Position numbers and translations under genes: made by a program. From contig JARGFH010000008.1 in the NCBI GenBank assembly GCA_029210695.1, positions 4,843 through 68,842 on the forward strand: 64,000 nt of DNA, written 5' to 3'. Source of the DNA: Acidimicrobiia bacterium. Its GTDB lineage: Bacteria; Actinomycetota; Acidimicrobiia; Spongiisociales; JAHEDJ01. The notes beneath the pieces are model-generated. The model ran no database searches and had not been told where the DNA came from. It was given only the letters and a program-made list of their open reading frames with translations. Positions 62,107 to 64,000 of the stretch are shown in pieces (the first letter of the stretch is position 1; the number at the start of each line of letters is the position of its first letter).

Positions 62107-63465
62107 TTACACCTCGGGCAAGTGCGCCAGGGCTTCTGCGACCTTTGCTTCGGGATAGTCGTAGTCGATGATCTCTCCGGCCAGGAACTTGTCGTAGGAA
62201 GCCAGATCGAAGTGTCCGTGCCCGCACACCGCGGTGAGGATGACCTTCTCCTCTCCAGATTCCTTGCATGCCTCGGCTTCCCGTATGGCCGCGGCAATGG
62301 CGTGGGTCGGTTCGGGAGCAGGAATGATCCCCTCGGTCCGTGCGAACCGGATGGCGCTCTCGAAACACTCGACCTGGCCGATCGCGGTCGCTTCGATGAG
62401 CCCGAGCTCGTAGATGTGCGAGAGCAACGGCGACATGCCGTGGTAGCGCAAGCCGCCTGCATGGATCGGGTCCGGTATGAAATCGTGGCCGAGGGTGTGC
62501 ATCTTCATCAAAGGAGTCATCCCCGCCGTGTCGCCGTAGTCGTAGGCATAGACGCCTTTGGTGAACGACGGGCAGGCGGCCGGCTCGATAGCGCGGATGG
62601 TCGGGTTGATCTTGCCCGCCATCTTCTCGCGAAGGAACGGGAAGCTGAGCCCGGAGAAGTTCGAGCCACCCCCCGTGCAAGCCACGATCACGTCGGGCGA
62701 CTCACCGATCTTCTCGAACTGACGGAGGGTCTCCTCTCCGATGATCGTCTGGTGCAGAAGTACGTGGTTCAAAACGCTGCCGAGCGCATAGCGGATCGTG
62801 GGATCCTGAACCGCAGCTTCAACTGCCTCTGAGATGGCGATCCCGAGCGAACCAGGACTGTTCGGATCTTGTTCGAGGATCGTCCGACCGGCAGCCGTGA
62901 GCATGGAGGGGCTCGAGTGGACCGTTGCGCCCCAGGTCTCCATCATCGACTTGCGGTAGGGCTTCTGCTCGAACGAGGCGGCTACCTGCCAGACCTCACA
63001 TTCGAGACCGAACAGGGCGCTGGCAAACGCCAGGGCACTGCCCCATTGGCCAGCCCCCGTCTCGGTGGTCAGCTTCCGGATGCCTTCCCGGGCGTTGTAG
63101 AAGGCCTGCGGAACGGCGGTGTTCGGCTTGTGAGAGCCGGCCGGGCTCACGCCTTCGTACTTGTAGTAGATGCGCGCCGGCGTATCCAGGGCTTGCTCGA
63201 GACGTCGCGCCCGGTAGAGCGGAGTGGGCCGCCATAGCCGGTAGACGTCGAGGACTTCACCTGGGATGTCGATATAGCTGTCTGTGCTGACTTCCTGCAT
63301 GATCAGCGCCATGGGAAAGAGCGGGGCGAGATCTTCAGGTCCGACAGGTTGTTTGGTGCCGGGATGGAGCGGTGGGGGAGGTGGTTCGGGCAGGTCGGGC
63401 ACGATGTTGTACCACTGGGTGGGCATCTCCGACTCGTCCAGCATGATCTTGGTGGCGTCGCTCAC
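62107..63465 (-). CDS. Tryptophan synthase beta-like chain (TrpB2 type)
   Basis: A 452-residue PLP enzyme of the TrpB2 group. The PLP lysine is in [11 protein letters not shown] and the phosphate loop is [10 protein letters not shown]. The long N-terminal section (about 100 residues, [23 protein letters not shown]...) is characteristic of TrpB2. No trpA lies nearby, consistent with free-standing TrpB2 that joins indole with serine. GTG 63465 follows GAGAGG. Confidence 0.92.
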   Translation of the reverse strand: MSDATKIMLDESEMPTQWYNIVPDLPEPPPPPLHPGTKQPVGPEDLAPLFPMALIMQEVSTDSYIDIPGEVLDVYRLWRPTPLYRARRLEQALDTPARIYYKYEGVSPAGSHKPNTAVPQAFYNAREGIRKLTTETGAGQWGSALAFASALFGLECEVWQVAASFEQKPYRKSMMETWGATVHSSPSMLTAAGRTILEQDPNSPGSLGIAISEAVEAAVQDPTIRYALGSVLNHVLLHQTIIGEETLRQFEKIGESPDVIVACTGGGSNFSGLSFPFLREKMAGKINPTIRAIEPAACPSFTKGVYAYDYGDTAGMTPLMKMHTLGHDFIPDPIHAGGLRYHGMSPLLSHIYELGLIEATAIGQVECFESAIRFARTEGIIPAPEPTHAIAAAIREAEACKESGEEKVILTAVCGHGHFDLASYDKFLAGEIIDYDYPEAKVAEALAHLPEV

Positions 63466-63534
63466 AGCATGTACCTCTCGTCTGCTCCTGAATCGATGGT
63501 AGCTCTCCTGCGCTGAGCCGACCACGGATTGAAA

Positions 63535-63564
63535 GAGGGCCCGCAGCAGCTGCTGCGGGCCCTC
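63535..63564 (-). terminator. Perfect 30-bp palindrome, terminator of the EB_dh gene
   Basis: GAGGGCCCGCAGCAG and its exact reverse complement meet at 63549/63550. It lies 21 bp after the stop of the gene reading leftward from the window end and 69 bp before trpB2. No U-tract follows directly. Confidence 0.7.
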
Positions 63565-63585
63565 AGTCGTAGGTTGCGGGTTGGA

Positions 63586-64000
63586 TTACGGAGCGAACAC
63601 GAACGGTGTCACGCCAACCTGGAAGGAATGGCGAACCTGGGCGTTGTCGAAGGTCGCAACGCCGAAGTAATAGGTGGCACCCATGTCCGAGAACTGCACA
63701 TCGAACTCGGAACCGGTCGTCATCGCACGTGCGATCTCGACCGTCCAGGTACCGTCGGCATACGTCCACTCTGCTGAGATGTCGCTGCGATCACCAGTGA
63801 ACTCGGCCTTGTAGATACCGGGAACCCGGTCACCGGCCACGAACAGTGAGTCGTCGAACTCCACCTTCTCGGAGTCGAGGATGTAGCCGGGCGAACCGTC
63901 CTTGGCGCCACCATCGGGTGACATGAAGGCAGGCAGGGTCTTGTCTTCGTTCTCGTTGTTGGTGTAGCCGCCGCCGTCACTCGGGTCGCCGTGGCGCCCG
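63586..64000 (-). CDS. Ethylbenzene-dehydrogenase-related (EB_dh) haem-binding domain protein, 5' end outside window
   Basis: The last 138 residues of a protein that starts beyond the window. Visible: HGDPSDGGGYTNN, LPAFMSPDGGAKDG, then VPGIYKAEFTGDRSDISAEWTYADGTWTVEIARAM and DVQFSDMGATYYFGVATFDNAQVRHSF. These match the C-terminal part of the EB_dh/cytochrome c-552-like domain that binds haem b in the gamma subunit of ethylbenzene dehydrogenase and DMSO-reductase-family enzymes. The open frame continues to the edge without a stop. Confidence 0.8.
   Translation of the reverse strand, partial: GRHGDPSDGGGYTNNENEDKTLPAFMSPDGGAKDGSPGYILDSEKVEFDDSLFVAGDRVPGIYKAEFTGDRSDISAEWTYADGTWTVEIARAMTTGSEFDVQFSDMGATYYFGVATFDNAQVRHSFQVGVTPFVFAP

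Overview
This 64 kb window is high-GC bacterial chromosome with about 51 protein genes, short intergenic gaps and many GTG/TTG starts. It most resembles an uncultured actinobacterium (Actinomycetota, perhaps Acidimicrobiia-like). The reasons are an F420-type luciferase-like oxidoreductase, a CPWC nitroreductase like mycobacterial Rv2466c, an RskA-type anti-sigma factor, a class E/F-like sortase beside a DUF4397 wall protein, an actinobacterial HhH-GPD family and probable leaderless starts. No rRNA, tRNA, CRISPR array or complete insertion sequence was found.

Layout. 1-1.9 kb: subtilase with C-terminal SGNTW repeats (cut by the window edge) and a DUF2007 protein. 2-4.7 kb: SAM-I riboswitch, then metY and metX (homocysteine synthesis). 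4.8-11 kb: aldehyde dehydrogenase, TetR regulator with a palindromic operator, MacB-type exporter, lipoprotein, MITE-like element. 11.3-19.5 kb: acyl-CoA metabolism (DUF35 protein, cysteine-less thiolase, acetoacetyl-CoA synthetase, acyl-CoA dehydrogenase, MBL hydrolase, CoA ligase). 19.5-24 kb: ClC channel, VOC protein, FAD amine oxidase, SpoU methyltransferase. 24-29.7 kb (minus): acyl-CoA carboxylase beta and alpha, orphan histidine kinase, and a SelW-like selenoprotein gene hidden by an in-frame UGA. 29.8-43.8 kb: FeoB/FeoA, 3-hydroxyisobutyrate-type dehydrogenase, DNA glycosylase-like protein, WYL and GyrI-like proteins, nitroreductase, acyltransferase, uridine kinase, YbaK, proC-putA, peroxiredoxin, membrane protein plus PspA. 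44-51 kb: FadF-like ETF:quinone oxidoreductase, small zinc protein, MacA/MacB-like exporter. 51-64 kb: alpha-amylase, photolyase, sortase and DUF4397 protein, ECF sigma and anti-sigma, SDR, LLM, DoxX, a large unrecognised protein, TrpB2 and a haem-binding (EB_dh) protein.

The acyl-CoA carboxylase, acyl-CoA dehydrogenase, acetoacetyl-CoA synthetase, FadF-like protein and CoA ligase suggest a strain that oxidises branched or fatty acids and passes electrons to the quinone pool.

The strongest hidden signal is the selenoprotein at 24037-24261: a CxxU motif in a SelW fold, followed by a SECIS-like hairpin. Other notable items are the cysteine-less thiolase/DUF35 pair, a conserved protein of unknown function at 59845-61623, and several families of non-coding repeats: a 52-bp palindrome in two copies, tandem units of 60, 87, 103 and 240 bp, and degenerate heptamers.
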